Of a stretch of DNA of 64,000 nt, positions 47,151-55,280 are shown piece by piece (the stretch's first letter is position 1; each line of letters opens with the position of its first letter). The position numbers and the translations under genes are program-made. The notes below the pieces were generated by a model. That model was not told the origin of the DNA, did no database searches, and saw only the letters and a list, made by a program, of their open reading frames with translations. This DNA comes from Pseudomonas viridiflava. Its GTDB lineage: Bacteria; Pseudomonadota; Gammaproteobacteria; Pseudomonadales; Pseudomonadaceae. The stretch lies in NCBI RefSeq assembly GCF_900580865.1, contig NZ_UTBZ01000001.1, positions 248,001-312,000 of the forward strand, written 5' to 3'.

Positions 47151-48488
47151 TTACAGGTTGTAGCCGCGTTCGTTGTGTTGTGCCAGATCGAGGCCGACCG
47201 ACTCTTCTTCCTCGGTCACACGCAGACCCATGACGGCGTCGAGTACCTTGAGGATGATGAAGGTGACGATCGCGGTGTAGATCACCGTGAAGCCCACGCC
47301 TTTGACCTGAATCCACACTTGCGCACCGATATCGGTAACGGTGCCGAAGCCACCCAGAGCCGGAGCTGCGAAGACACCGGTCAGAATCGCGCCGAGGATA
47401 CCGCCGATACCGTGCACGCCGAACGCGTCCAGGGAATCGTCATAACCGAGTTTGCGTTTCAGGGTGGTGGCGCAGAAGAAGCACACCACACCTGCGGCCA
47501 GACCGATCACCAGTGCGCCCATCGGGCCCACGGTGCCGGCAGCCGGAGTAATCGCTACCAGACCGGCAACCACACCCGATGCGATACCCAGTGCGCTTGG
47601 CTTGCCGTGGGTGACCCACTCGGCAAACATCCAGCCCAGTGCCGCAGCAGCGGTAGCAATCTGAGTGACCAGCATCGCCATGCCGGCAGTGCCGTTGGCC
47701 GCCGCAGCGGAGCCGGCGTTGAAGCCGAACCAGCCGACCCACAGCATCGCCGCGCCCATCAGGGTGTAACCCAGATTGTGCGGAGCCATCGGGGTGGTCG
47801 GGAAGCCTTTACGCTTGCCCAACACCAGGCAGGCAATCAGACCGGCGACACCGGCGTTGATGTGCACCACGGTGCCGCCCGCGAAGTCGAGTACGCCCCA
47901 GTCCCACATCAGGCCGCCGTTGCCGGACCAGACCATGTGCGCGATCGGTGCATAAACCAGGGTGAACCAGATAGCCATGAAGATCAGCATCGCGGAGAAC
48001 TTCATCCGCTCGGCGAACGCACCGACGATCAGCGCCGGAGTGATGATCGCGAAGGTCATCTGGAAGGTGATGAACACCGCCTCAGGGAACAAAGCCGCTG
48101 GGCCGGTCAGGCTCGAAGGCGTGACACCGGCGAGGAACGCCTTGCCCATGCCGCCGAAGAACGAGTTGAAGTTGACGACGCCCTGCTCCATGCCGGTGGT
48201 GTCGAACGCAATGCTGTAGCCATAAATGACCCACAGGATGCTGATCAGACCGGTAATGGCGAAGCACTGCATCATCACGGAAAGAATGTTTTTCGAGCGA
48301 ACCATGCCGCCGTAGAACAGCGCCAGGCCCGGGATGGTCATGAACAGCACGAGTGCCGTCGAGGTGAGCATCCAGGCAGTGTCGCCAGAATTGAGGACTG
48401 GGGCCGCCACTTCGTCTGCCGCCATTGCAAGGCTTGGCATTACGATGGACAACAGGGCTCCTAGCCCTGCGAATTTACGCAGAGTCAT
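47151..48488 (-). CDS. amtB: Ammonium transporter AmtB
   Basis: A 445-residue trimeric inner-membrane ammonium channel with a signal-like N-terminus (cut near AMAA) and 11 transmembrane helices. Key blocks are GLALFYGGMVRSKN, MVWSGNGGLMWDWGVLDFAGGTVVHINAGVAGL (twin His) and DSLDAFGVHGIGGILGAILTG, the second-His region. Follows glnK by 37 bases; the pair is usually nitrogen-regulated. Confidence 0.96.
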   Translation of the reverse strand: MTLRKFAGLGALLSIVMPSLAMAADEVAAPVLNSGDTAWMLTSTALVLFMTIPGLALFYGGMVRSKNILSVMMQCFAITGLISILWVIYGYSIAFDTTGMEQGVVNFNSFFGGMGKAFLAGVTPSSLTGPAALFPEAVFITFQMTFAIITPALIVGAFAERMKFSAMLIFMAIWFTLVYAPIAHMVWSGNGGLMWDWGVLDFAGGTVVHINAGVAGLIACLVLGKRKGFPTTPMAPHNLGYTLMGAAMLWVGWFGFNAGSAAAANGTAGMAMLVTQIATAAAALGWMFAEWVTHGKPSALGIASGVVAGLVAITPAAGTVGPMGALVIGLAAGVVCFFCATTLKRKLGYDDSLDAFGVHGIGGILGAILTGVFAAPALGGFGTVTDIGAQVWIQVKGVGFTVIYTAIVTFIILKVLDAVMGLRVTEEEESVGLDLAQHNERGYNL

Positions 48489-48525
48489 ATTGTTTTCTCC
48501 TGGGGCGTTGGGGTTTGTGGCGGCG

Positions 48526-49277
<752 letters not shown>

Positions 49278-49538
49278 ATGCTCGCGCCCAAAGACTTCCT
49301 CGACGCCCTGAGCGGCACCGCCTCCCGCCTGTTCAGCGGCGATACCCCGCTGCCGAAAGCCGAAATCGAAAGCCAGTTCAAGATGCTGCTGCAAAGCGCC
49401 TTCAGCAAACTCGACCTGGTGAGTCGTGAAGAGTTTGATAGTCAGATGGTTGTGTTGGCGCGTACTCGTGCCCGGCTTGAGAGCCTTGAAGCCAAGGTTG
49501 CCGAGATGGAAGCGAAGCTGACGCCGCCTGCTGAGTAA
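49278..49538 (+). CDS. ubiK: Ubiquinone biosynthesis accessory factor UbiK (BMFP domain)
   Basis: An 86-residue helical protein (FLDALSGTASRLF, then SREEFDSQMVVLARTRARLE, trimeric coiled coil). UbiK binds UbiJ to help ubiquinone synthesis. ATG 49278 follows GGACATCC with a modest Shine-Dalgarno AGGA. Confidence 0.9.
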   Translation: MLAPKDFLDALSGTASRLFSGDTPLPKAEIESQFKMLLQSAFSKLDLVSREEFDSQMVVLARTRARLESLEAKVAEMEAKLTPPAE

Positions 49539-49551
49539 CACGCTGCTCTCC

Positions 49552-49578
49552 CCTGTGGGAGCTAGCCTGCTAGCGATT
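49552..49578 (+). repeat. Single, diverged REP unit
   Basis: CCTGTGGGAGCTAGCCTGCTAGCGATT: a REP unit with two matching C-to-T changes (compensatory, keeping GCTAGC...GCTAGC) and no inverted partner nearby. Confidence 0.7.
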
Positions 49579-49642
49579 GAAGGTCGGCACGACCTTCCCG
49601 TTCTTGGCAAACATTCGAAGTATGTATGTCGAAAGGTCAATC

Positions 49643-49672
49643 AAACCGCTCCTGCCGAGACAGGAGCGGTTT
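49643..49672. terminator. Hairpin terminator downstream of the 33-residue peptide gene
   Basis: A perfect 12-bp stem AAACCGCTCCTG / CAGGAGCGGTTT with a 6-base loop. On the minus strand it lies 15 bases after the peptide stop and is followed by GATTGACC, a short T tract. It is strong enough to end transcripts from either side. Confidence 0.7.
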
Positions 49673-49687
49673 CCGTCAGCTCAATCC

Positions 49688-49789
49688 TTACAACGAATTA
49701 TTCCAACGGTCTCGCAGAATCTCGTACAGGCGAAAAGCCAATAACGCGATCCTGACGAGGCGCCACATATGTTTAAGAAACTTAGACAT
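49688..49789 (-). CDS. Candidate toxin-like small peptide (33 residues, SD in hairpin)
   Basis: MSKFLKHMWRLVRIALLAFR then LYEILRDRWNNSL: a short basic/hydrophobic amphipathic peptide like type I toxins (TisB, ZorO, ShoB) in size and composition, with no sequence family I can name. A perfect Shine-Dalgarno AAGGAGG (49804-49798) lies 8 bases before the ATG. It is trapped in a hairpin: TTTGGCCC and GGGCCAAA (49817-49810 and 49799-49792 on the minus strand) pair around it. The stop is followed by the 12-bp terminator hairpin. The leader carries a 21-base segment (49860-49880) complementary to the RNA at 50163. Confidence 0.62.
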   Translation of the reverse strand: MSKFLKHMWRLVRIALLAFRLYEILRDRWNNSL

Positions 49790-49791
49790 AC

Positions 49792-49817
49792 TTTGGCCCT
49801 CCTTGCGTGGGGCCAAA
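49792..49817 (-). promoter_or_regulatory. Shine-Dalgarno-occluding hairpin before the small peptide
   Basis: Perfect 8-bp stem TTTGGCCC / GGGCCAAA with a 10-base loop CACGCAAGGA. The Shine-Dalgarno AAGGAGG straddles loop and 3' arm, and the arm ends 2 bases before the AUG. Such a structure makes translation depend on processing or on a standby site. Confidence 0.7.
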
Positions 49818-49859
49818 CCTCCGATGCACTTTCCGGCGTACGAACACCTTCGGGACTAC

Positions 49860-49880
49860 ACACGAGTGTGTCCGCCAAGG
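49860..49880. repeat. 21-base element, copy 1 (in the peptide leader)
   Basis: Core ACACGAGTGTGTCCGC followed by CAAGG. It differs from copy 2 (50164-50184) at one base only, C for T. Lies about 70 bases upstream of the peptide start codon on the minus strand, so the mRNA carries its complement. Confidence 0.8.
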
Positions 49881-50128
49881 CGGCCGGGTGTGGGTTCCCC
49901 AAGATCAGCACCGGCACGGGTCTCAAACCGTGTCGAGGAACATGAATTTTTTTCGCTCCCGGCCACACTTTGCGAACACTCGATGAGTGGGCATCGTCAC
50001 GGCGAATGGTATTCGCTGTCCGACCGTGGCATTTAAACAAGTTGTATCAAGTCGTTATCATGTACCGGCAAACCGATTTCGGTCCTCGAATCTTTTAATC
50101 GATTGGTTGGCTGAAATTTCAATGATGC

Positions 50129-50157
50129 TTGCGCCACCGGTCAAATATGCATAATCT
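50129..50157 (+). promoter_or_regulatory. Promoter of the candidate antisense small RNA
   Basis: TTGCGC (50129-50134), a 17-base spacer and TAATCT (50152-50157). The start of RNA is expected at about 50163-50165, directly at the 21-base element. Confidence 0.6.
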
Positions 50158-50163
50158 CGGGCA

Positions 50164-50184
50164 ACACGAGTGTGTCCGCTAAGG
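50164..50184. repeat. 21-base element, copy 2 (5' end of the candidate sRNA)
   Basis: Core ACACGAGTGTGTCCGC followed by TAAGG after the next base; 20 of 21 identical to copy 1. The one change keeps pairing as G-U in the RNA duplex. Confidence 0.8.
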
Positions 50185-50222
50185 ATGCGCAGGCCTTGGC
50201 CTCACCGAAGCCTGCATATAAA

Positions 50223-50249
50223 AACCGCCTTCTCAAGGCGGTTTTTTTT
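50223..50249 (+). terminator. Terminator of the candidate sRNA
   Basis: Perfect 9-bp stem AACCGCCTT / AAGGCGGTT, 3-base loop, then TTTTTT. Textbook intrinsic terminator. Confidence 0.92.
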
Positions 50250-50539
50250 CGTCTCGATTTTTATGGGGCATGACCCATAATCCATGTTTACCTCATGGAG
50301 GCCACTGCGAAGCATCCATGTGAAAGCACCGAACTATTTGCGGAGAGCCTACGCCTGCCATGCTAGCCAGCTCCAATGTCCTTCATTCAAGTAAGCAGCG
50401 TCCTACAATGACTTTCCCCTCGCCTGATTGAGTGAGCATCCTCACTTCGATATTGTCTGCTACCCGATACAAGCAGAGCACAAACTATGTCTATGGATCT
50501 AGAAGCCTTGGCAGCAGGCGTTCGAGACCTAAGGTGTCC
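50250..50539. other. Gap after the candidate sRNA (no gene)
   Basis: About 290 bases. One open frame runs from GTG 50432 into the next gene but adds no Shine-Dalgarno-backed start. I see no further repeats or promoters of note. Confidence 0.4.
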
Positions 50540-50710
50540 ATGAAACAGAAGAAGCAGAAAACCCAACCGGCACGGGTTTCCAAACCGGGTACCGAGGAAC
50601 TCGGTTTGCCGGACAGAGTTTCAGCCAGTCAGCGGCATTTTCTGAAAGTGGCCGCGACCTATGGCAAGGAAATGGAGCCCGATGGTTGGCTCGCCGGTGG
50701 TGGAACCTGA
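50540..50710 (+). CDS. Small conserved hypothetical protein (56 residues)
   Basis: MKQKKQKTQPARVSKPGTEE, then LGLPDRVSASQRHFLKVAAT and a GWLAGGGT end: a basic N-terminus and short helix, cytosolic. AAGG lies 5 bases before the ATG and an intrinsic terminator follows directly, so it is likely expressed as a single gene. I recognise no family; the function is unknown. Confidence 0.68.
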   Translation: MKQKKQKTQPARVSKPGTEELGLPDRVSASQRHFLKVAATYGKEMEPDGWLAGGGT

Positions 50711-50724
50711 GTACCGCAAAAATG

Positions 50725-50747
50725 ACCGCCTGACAGGCGGTTTTTTT
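50725..50747 (+). terminator. Terminator after the 56-residue gene
   Basis: ACCGCCT-GAC-AGGCGGT then TTTTTTT, 14 bases past the stop codon. Confidence 0.9.
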
Positions 50748-50881
50748 ATGCCTGAGGATTAGTGCCTTCAGCAACATCCAGTGAAAGTTCGCCCTTAAAA
50801 CTGTCCGACCAACGCCCTCTCCCCAGACTACCCTTCAAAAACCCGCAGGAAGCGGCCCCCGATTCAGCTCAAGGAACGACC

Positions 50882-52375
50882 ATGTCCCTCTCCATCGTCC
50901 ACAGCCGCGCCCAGATTGGCGTGGAAGCCCCCGCTGTCACCGTCGAAGTCCATCTGGCCAACGGTCTGCCGTCGCTGACCATGGTCGGTCTGCCCGAGGC
51001 GGCGGTGAAGGAGAGCAAGGATCGGGTGCGCAGCGCGATCATCAATTCCGGGTTGCAGTTTCCGGCGCGGCGGATCACCTTGAATCTGGCGCCGGCGGAT
51101 CTGCCCAAGGACGGCGGGCGGTTTGATCTGGCGATTGCCTTGGGGATTCTGTCGGCGAGTGTGCAGGTGCCGTGTCTGACGCTGGATGATGTGGAATGTC
51201 TGGGTGAGTTGGCGTTGTCCGGCGCCGTACGAGCGGTGCGTGGCGTGTTGCCGGCAGCACTGGCGGCGCGCAAGGCGGGTCGTGCGCTGGTGGTGCCGCG
51301 GGCGAATGCCGAGGAGGCGTGTCTGGCTTCGGGGTTGAAGGTGTTTGCTGTGGATCATTTGCTGGAGGCGGTGGCGCATTTCAATGGGCATACGCCGGTT
51401 GAGCCCTATGTATCTGACGGGTTGATGCATGCCAGCAAGCCCTATCCGGACTTGAATGAAGTGCAGGGCCAACTGGCGGCGAAACGAGCGTTGCTGATTG
51501 CTGCTGCGGGGGCGCATAACTTGTTGTTCAGCGGGCCTCCGGGAACCGGCAAAACATTGTTGGCCAGCCGATTGCCGGGGCTTCTTCCGCCGCTGACCGA
51601 AAGTGAAGCGCTGGAGGTCGCGGCGATTCAGTCAGTTGCCAGTGGCGCGCCGCTGACCCATTGGCCGCAGCGTCCCTTCCGGCAACCGCACCATTCGGCA
51701 TCCGGGCCGGCACTGGTCGGTGGCAGCTCAAAACCGCAACCCGGCGAAATCACCCTCGCCCATCACGGTGTCTTGTTTCTCGACGAACTGCCGGAGTTTG
51801 ATCGCAAGGTCCTGGAGGTCCTGCGCGAGCCTTTGGAGTCCGGGCATATCGTCATCGCCCGGGCCAAGGATCGCGTGCGTTTTCCCGCGCGCTTTCAGTT
51901 GGTGGCAGCCATGAACCCTTGCCCCTGTGGATATCTTGGCGAACCCAGTGGCAAGTGTTCGTGCACACCGGACATGGTCCAACGCTATCGCAACAAGTTG
52001 TCAGGACCGCTACTGGACCGGATCGACTTACACCTGACGGTAGCGCGGGAGGCGACAGCACTGAATCCTGCGGTAAAGCCAGGAGAAGACAGCGCCAGTG
52101 CGGCCGCGTTGGTAGCCGAGGCTCGCGAGCGACAACAGAAACGCCAGGGATGTGCCAATGCGTTTCTTGATCTGCCAGGCCTGCGTCGCCACTGCAAGTT
52201 ATCCACAGCCGATGAGACCTGGCTGGAATCAGCCTGTGAACGGCTGACCCTGTCACTGCGCTCGGCGCACAGGTTGCTCAAGGTCGCCAGGACGTTGGCC
52301 GATTTGAGCCAGGAAAAAGACATCACGCGCGAACACTTGGCGGAGGCTTTGCAGTATCGGCCGGCAACACAATGA
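50882..52375 (+). CDS. comM: ComM (Mg-chelatase-like AAA+ branch-migration helicase)
   Basis: A 497-residue protein: an N-terminal Lon-type protease-like fold domain (residues 1-190; serine-like site disrupted), then an AAA+ Mg_chelatase domain with Walker A GPPGTGKT (about 222-229), Walker B VLFLDELPEF and NPCPCGYLG, a cysteine cluster for zinc. It drives branch migration in natural transformation in other bacteria. ATG 50882 is the family start; the frame runs on upstream. Confidence 0.95.
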   Translation: MSLSIVHSRAQIGVEAPAVTVEVHLANGLPSLTMVGLPEAAVKESKDRVRSAIINSGLQFPARRITLNLAPADLPKDGGRFDLAIALGILSASVQVPCLTLDDVECLGELALSGAVRAVRGVLPAALAARKAGRALVVPRANAEEACLASGLKVFAVDHLLEAVAHFNGHTPVEPYVSDGLMHASKPYPDLNEVQGQLAAKRALLIAAAGAHNLLFSGPPGTGKTLLASRLPGLLPPLTESEALEVAAIQSVASGAPLTHWPQRPFRQPHHSASGPALVGGSSKPQPGEITLAHHGVLFLDELPEFDRKVLEVLREPLESGHIVIARAKDRVRFPARFQLVAAMNPCPCGYLGEPSGKCSCTPDMVQRYRNKLSGPLLDRIDLHLTVAREATALNPAVKPGEDSASAAALVAEARERQQKRQGCANAFLDLPGLRRHCKLSTADETWLESACERLTLSLRSAHRLLKVARTLADLSQEKDITREHLAEALQYRPATQ

Positions 52376-52733
52376 AAATGGCAACGCTACTCGCAACGGA
52401 CTGCTCCGAAAATAACCATCGAGCGCTGATGGCCATTGACCGACATGTGATATAACGGCAGCGCTCTTTTTTACGACTTATCCGTCTATCGTCAAGACAT
52501 CGAGCATTTTTCAGCGTGGAAATGGAGGCGGGATATCATGGACAAGATTTCTACTGTTCACCGGGCAAAGCCGCTCGATCAACCAGCGTATTCATAATCC
52601 AAGCCAAACCTGGCCTGGGTGCGTGTATCTGGTCATTAGCTTATATCCAGACAACTAAAAAAGCCCTCGCCCGACGTTATTACTCCGTTTGACATTGGCC
52701 TTATTTAAACAACTCAAAAAGCAAAACTTCATC
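52376..52733. other. Upstream region of the phosphoramidate-type operon
   Basis: 358 bases, lower in GC than the surroundings. An extended -10 TGATATAAC at 52448-52456 is a weak promoter candidate. GGAGG at 52524-52528 precedes a 19-codon frame (52538-52597). No convincing -35, no JUMPStart/ops motif seen. Confidence 0.4.
52538..52597 (+). CDS. Possible 19-residue leader peptide
   Basis: MDKISTVHRAKPLDQPAYS, a short open frame 137 bases before the glycerophosphotransferase-like gene. It has a perfect GGAGG 9 bases before its ATG, better than that of the next gene. It might be a leader controlling the operon, or chance; there is no obvious run of regulatory codons. Confidence 0.3.
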   Translation: MDKISTVHRAKPLDQPAYS

Positions 52734-53906
52734 ATGAAAACAGTTTATTTGCTCAGCAACGTAGCGGACGGTGGCAAAACATATCTCGAGTATTTGATCC
52801 CGGCGCTCAACTCGCTTCGAGAAAAATATAACTGTGTCGTCCTCAATACTGATCGCACCGGCTCAAGCCGGGAGGAAGTTGAAGCCGTCCTCGATTACCC
52901 GGTACAGCAGGTTGGCAATGACTTCATTGCGAGCCTGAAATCGCAGGTTGTCATTTCAAATGATGCCTACGCCGGACGTATACTGGACCATTCAAATTTT
53001 GGCATCTTCATCAGCCACGGCAATGTCGGGATGCCGACCAAAGACAAGTATTACTACGCTGAGCTGACCTCTTACTGGGATGCGATCATCTCTTCCTCCC
53101 GGTCGGGTTTTGATTTGATGACGGCCGGGCTGCAGGCCTACCGTCGCGACAGAAAGGCCCTGAAAACAATGTTGATTGATGGGCTGGCCTTGCGTTCGGA
53201 CATGCGCATCACCAGCCCGGTGGCTACGCTGCCGGTGAAGATTCCCGGCTTCTTTGAATCATCGCCACCTTCTAAAAAAACCTCGGACGACTATGTCGTT
53301 GGGCTTCTGCCGACCCAAGTGGGTATCTGCCCGAACGGGGCGACACTGTATGAAAATCTGCAGACCGTGATCAATGCAGTCAAGTCGCAAATTCCCCACG
53401 CAACCTTCATCTTGCGCCCGTACATGGCCGAACTTTCCCATCCGACCGTGAAGGATCTGTGCGAACAACTGTCTGCCCATGACTGGATAACCGTCGACAA
53501 GACCGGGACCAGCAGCACGGTTTTCTACGCGCAATGCGACACGGTCATCACCGATGCATCCACCGGTGGTGTGTCGTTCATGCTCAACACCTGCAAGCTG
53601 CCGATTTATTACGTGCCCTTTACCGAAGAGAGCAATCTCACGGTCGACGCCTGGCTAAAGCAAATGGACAACCTGTTGCCAATTGCCAGAAGCAGCAATG
53701 AGCTCAGAGACATGGCGCTAGGGTTCAGCCTGCTGAAACCAGAAGACAGCCATTACATATACAACAAGTTCTACCAGGCACAATACAGCGACTTGCCCCT
53801 GCCACAGGAAGTGTTCCAAGACCTGATTGAATACCGGCACGAGTCGAAGTACTGCTCACTCTCGATTGACTCTTTCGGGGACATTTACGAGCGGGGCAAA
53901 CAGTAA
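52734..53906 (+). CDS. CDP-glycerol glycerophosphotransferase-like protein (TagB/TagF family)
   Basis: A 390-residue cytosolic or membrane-associated transferase of the Glyphos_transf type. HGNVGMPTKDKYYYAE fits the family's acceptor-side histidine loop, and the C-terminal DTVITDASTGGVSF and YYVPF fit the nucleotide-binding side (LITDYSS...YPYD in TagF). The family moves polyol-phosphate units from CDP donors to glycans. It starts the operon and could transfer the CDP-linked phosphoramidate made by the following genes. Weak Shine-Dalgarno and lower GC than neighbours suggest recent transfer. Confidence 0.8.
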   Translation: MKTVYLLSNVADGGKTYLEYLIPALNSLREKYNCVVLNTDRTGSSREEVEAVLDYPVQQVGNDFIASLKSQVVISNDAYAGRILDHSNFGIFISHGNVGMPTKDKYYYAELTSYWDAIISSSRSGFDLMTAGLQAYRRDRKALKTMLIDGLALRSDMRITSPVATLPVKIPGFFESSPPSKKTSDDYVVGLLPTQVGICPNGATLYENLQTVINAVKSQIPHATFILRPYMAELSHPTVKDLCEQLSAHDWITVDKTGTSSTVFYAQCDTVITDASTGGVSFMLNTCKLPIYYVPFTEESNLTVDAWLKQMDNLLPIARSSNELRDMALGFSLLKPEDSHYIYNKFYQAQYSDLPLPQEVFQDLIEYRHESKYCSLSIDSFGDIYERGKQ

Positions 53907-53979
53907 AATAACGCAGGCCTGACCTCATGCGAGGAAACAGCCTGCCGATACACTCGAATCGAACACAAGTCAGAACACT

Positions 53980-54522
53980 ATGAAATGTGATGCGGGTGGA
54001 CAGGTAATCTGGATTACGGGCCTTTCAGGAGCGGGCAAATCAACGCTGGCCGGTGAATTGGTTGCCAGACTGCGTGCTGAAAGACGATCGGTGGTCATGC
54101 TCGATGGCGATGAATTGCGCGAAGTGTTCGGCGCAGCCGCTGCCAACTCACAGAACCATGGCCGCGAAGGTCGCCTGGCCCTCGCTCTGCAATACGCTCG
54201 TCTGTGCAAAATGATCGCAGCACAGGGACAAACCGTGGTGATCGCCACGATTTCGCTGTTTCGCGAGGTTCACGAGTGGAACCGCGCCCACCTGCCCAAA
54301 TATTTCGAGATTTATCTGAAGGTGCCCGTCGAGGAGTTGCGTCGCCGCGACCCCAAGGACATCTATCGCCGTTTCGATGCAGGCGAACTGCACAACGTTG
54401 CCGGGCTCGACCTGGCCATTGATGAACCGCTGGCCGCCGACTGCCTGGTTGAGTTCGATCGCGAACGCTCCAGCCAACGCCTGGCCGATGATTTGCTCCC
54501 TAAAATTCTTCGAAGGAACTGA
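53980..54522 (+). CDS. APS-kinase-like P-loop kinase (Cj1415 type, candidate CDP-phosphoramidate 3'-kinase)
   Basis: A 180-residue single-domain kinase of the adenylylsulfate kinase (CysC) fold: Walker A GLSGAGKST (residues 14-22), DGDELREVFG (42-51) and ATISLFREVHEWNR, where true APS kinases have an FISPY..R pattern. The divergence at the substrate side, and the absence of sulfate genes nearby, fit the C. jejuni Cj1415 role: ATP-dependent 3'-phosphorylation of cytidine diphosphoramidate. Start ATG 53980. 73 bases after the previous gene. Confidence 0.75.
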   Translation: MKCDAGGQVIWITGLSGAGKSTLAGELVARLRAERRSVVMLDGDELREVFGAAAANSQNHGREGRLALALQYARLCKMIAAQGQTVVIATISLFREVHEWNRAHLPKYFEIYLKVPVEELRRRDPKDIYRRFDAGELHNVAGLDLAIDEPLAADCLVEFDRERSSQRLADDLLPKILRRN

Positions 54523-54524
54523 CT

Positions 54525-55274
54525 ATGAAAACCGAATGGGACTACACCACTCTGGCCGATGCCTATTTGAAACGCCCTGACTACGCCGACGCGGCCATCG
54601 ACGCCATGCTGTCGATTGCCGGTGCCGAGCAAGGCGACAAGTTCTGCGACGTCGGCGCGGGTGTTGCGCACTTGACGCTGATGCTGGCCGCCCGCGGCCT
54701 GGATGTCACAGCGGTAGAGCCCAACGATGCGATGCGCGGCAATGGCATCAAGCGCACCGCCGAACTGCCGAACGTCAAATGGCACGAAGGCACCGGTGAA
54801 GCCACCGGCCAGTCGACTCAAGCGTTCGACATGGTCACGTTCGGCAGCTCCTTCAACGTCTGCGACCGTCAGCAGGCCCTCAAGGAAACTGCGCGCATTC
54901 TCAAGCCACGTGGCTGGTTTGCCTGCATGTGGAACCACCGCAATCTGGAAGACCCGATCCAGGCGCGCATCGAAGCGATCATCAAAGAGCGCGTGGCCGG
55001 TTATGGCTACGGCACCCGTCGCGAAGACCAGACCGCCGTGATCGATGCCAGCGAGCTGTTCGGCCCGGTCGTGCATCTGGATGCCCGCGTGATTCACGAG
55101 CAGTCGATCGAAGAATGCCTCGAAGCCTGGCGCTCGCACGCCACGCTGGAACGTCAGGCTGGCGCCAGCTTCCATGAAGTGATCGCGGCCATCGACGACT
55201 ACCTGAAAAGCCTGCAGACGCCGTCGATCCAGATTCCGTACTCGACCAACATCTGGGTTGCTCAACTGAGATAA
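54525..55274 (+). CDS. Class I SAM methyltransferase (Cj1419/Cj1420 type)
   Basis: A 249-residue SAM-dependent methyltransferase with glycine-rich motif I CDVGAGVAHLTLMLA (about residues 41-55), acidic motif II VTAVEPNDAMR and motif FDMVTFGSSFNVCD. It has no DNA- or protein-specific features. By context it should methylate the phosphoramidate oxygen, as is proposed for the two methyltransferases of C. jejuni; here only one gene. ATG two bases after the kinase stop. Confidence 0.8.
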   Translation: MKTEWDYTTLADAYLKRPDYADAAIDAMLSIAGAEQGDKFCDVGAGVAHLTLMLAARGLDVTAVEPNDAMRGNGIKRTAELPNVKWHEGTGEATGQSTQAFDMVTFGSSFNVCDRQQALKETARILKPRGWFACMWNHRNLEDPIQARIEAIIKERVAGYGYGTRREDQTAVIDASELFGPVVHLDARVIHEQSIEECLEAWRSHATLERQAGASFHEVIAAIDDYLKSLQTPSIQIPYSTNIWVAQLR

Positions 55275-55280
55275 CCGCTG

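Larger units (their letters stand above)
50163..50249 (+). ncRNA. Candidate antitoxin small RNA (about 87 nt)
   Basis: No coding frame with a Shine-Dalgarno. The 5' end is the 21-base element (copy 2, 50164-50184), then a bulged stem GCAGGC...GCCTGC (50190-50217), then the terminator AACCGCCTT-CTC-AAGGCGGTT with eight T. Its 5' segment can pair along all 21 bases with the leader of the minus-strand peptide mRNA (20 Watson-Crick pairs, one G-U). The opposite orientation to the peptide gene and the location in the same gap are like zor-orz and shoB-ohsC. Confidence 0.6.

Noticed and set aside
49770..49945. A 59-codon plus-strand frame (MFKKLRHTLALL...) over the toxin-like gene
   Set aside because: It overlaps the minus-strand peptide with weaker ribosome site and no terminator; the minus reading has perfect SD and hairpins.
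49626..50040. Two opposite open frames of 119-136 codons in the ubiK-comM gap
   Set aside because: No Shine-Dalgarno, no family sequence, and they overlap the structured leader; composition fits chance. The end HGEWYSLSDRGI looked like a GIY-YIG/T5orf172 tail but nothing upstream supports it.
53980..54522. Sulfate assimilation role for the APS-kinase-like gene
   Set aside because: No cysD/cysN genes nearby, altered substrate-side motif, and operon partners that fit the phosphoramidate pathway.
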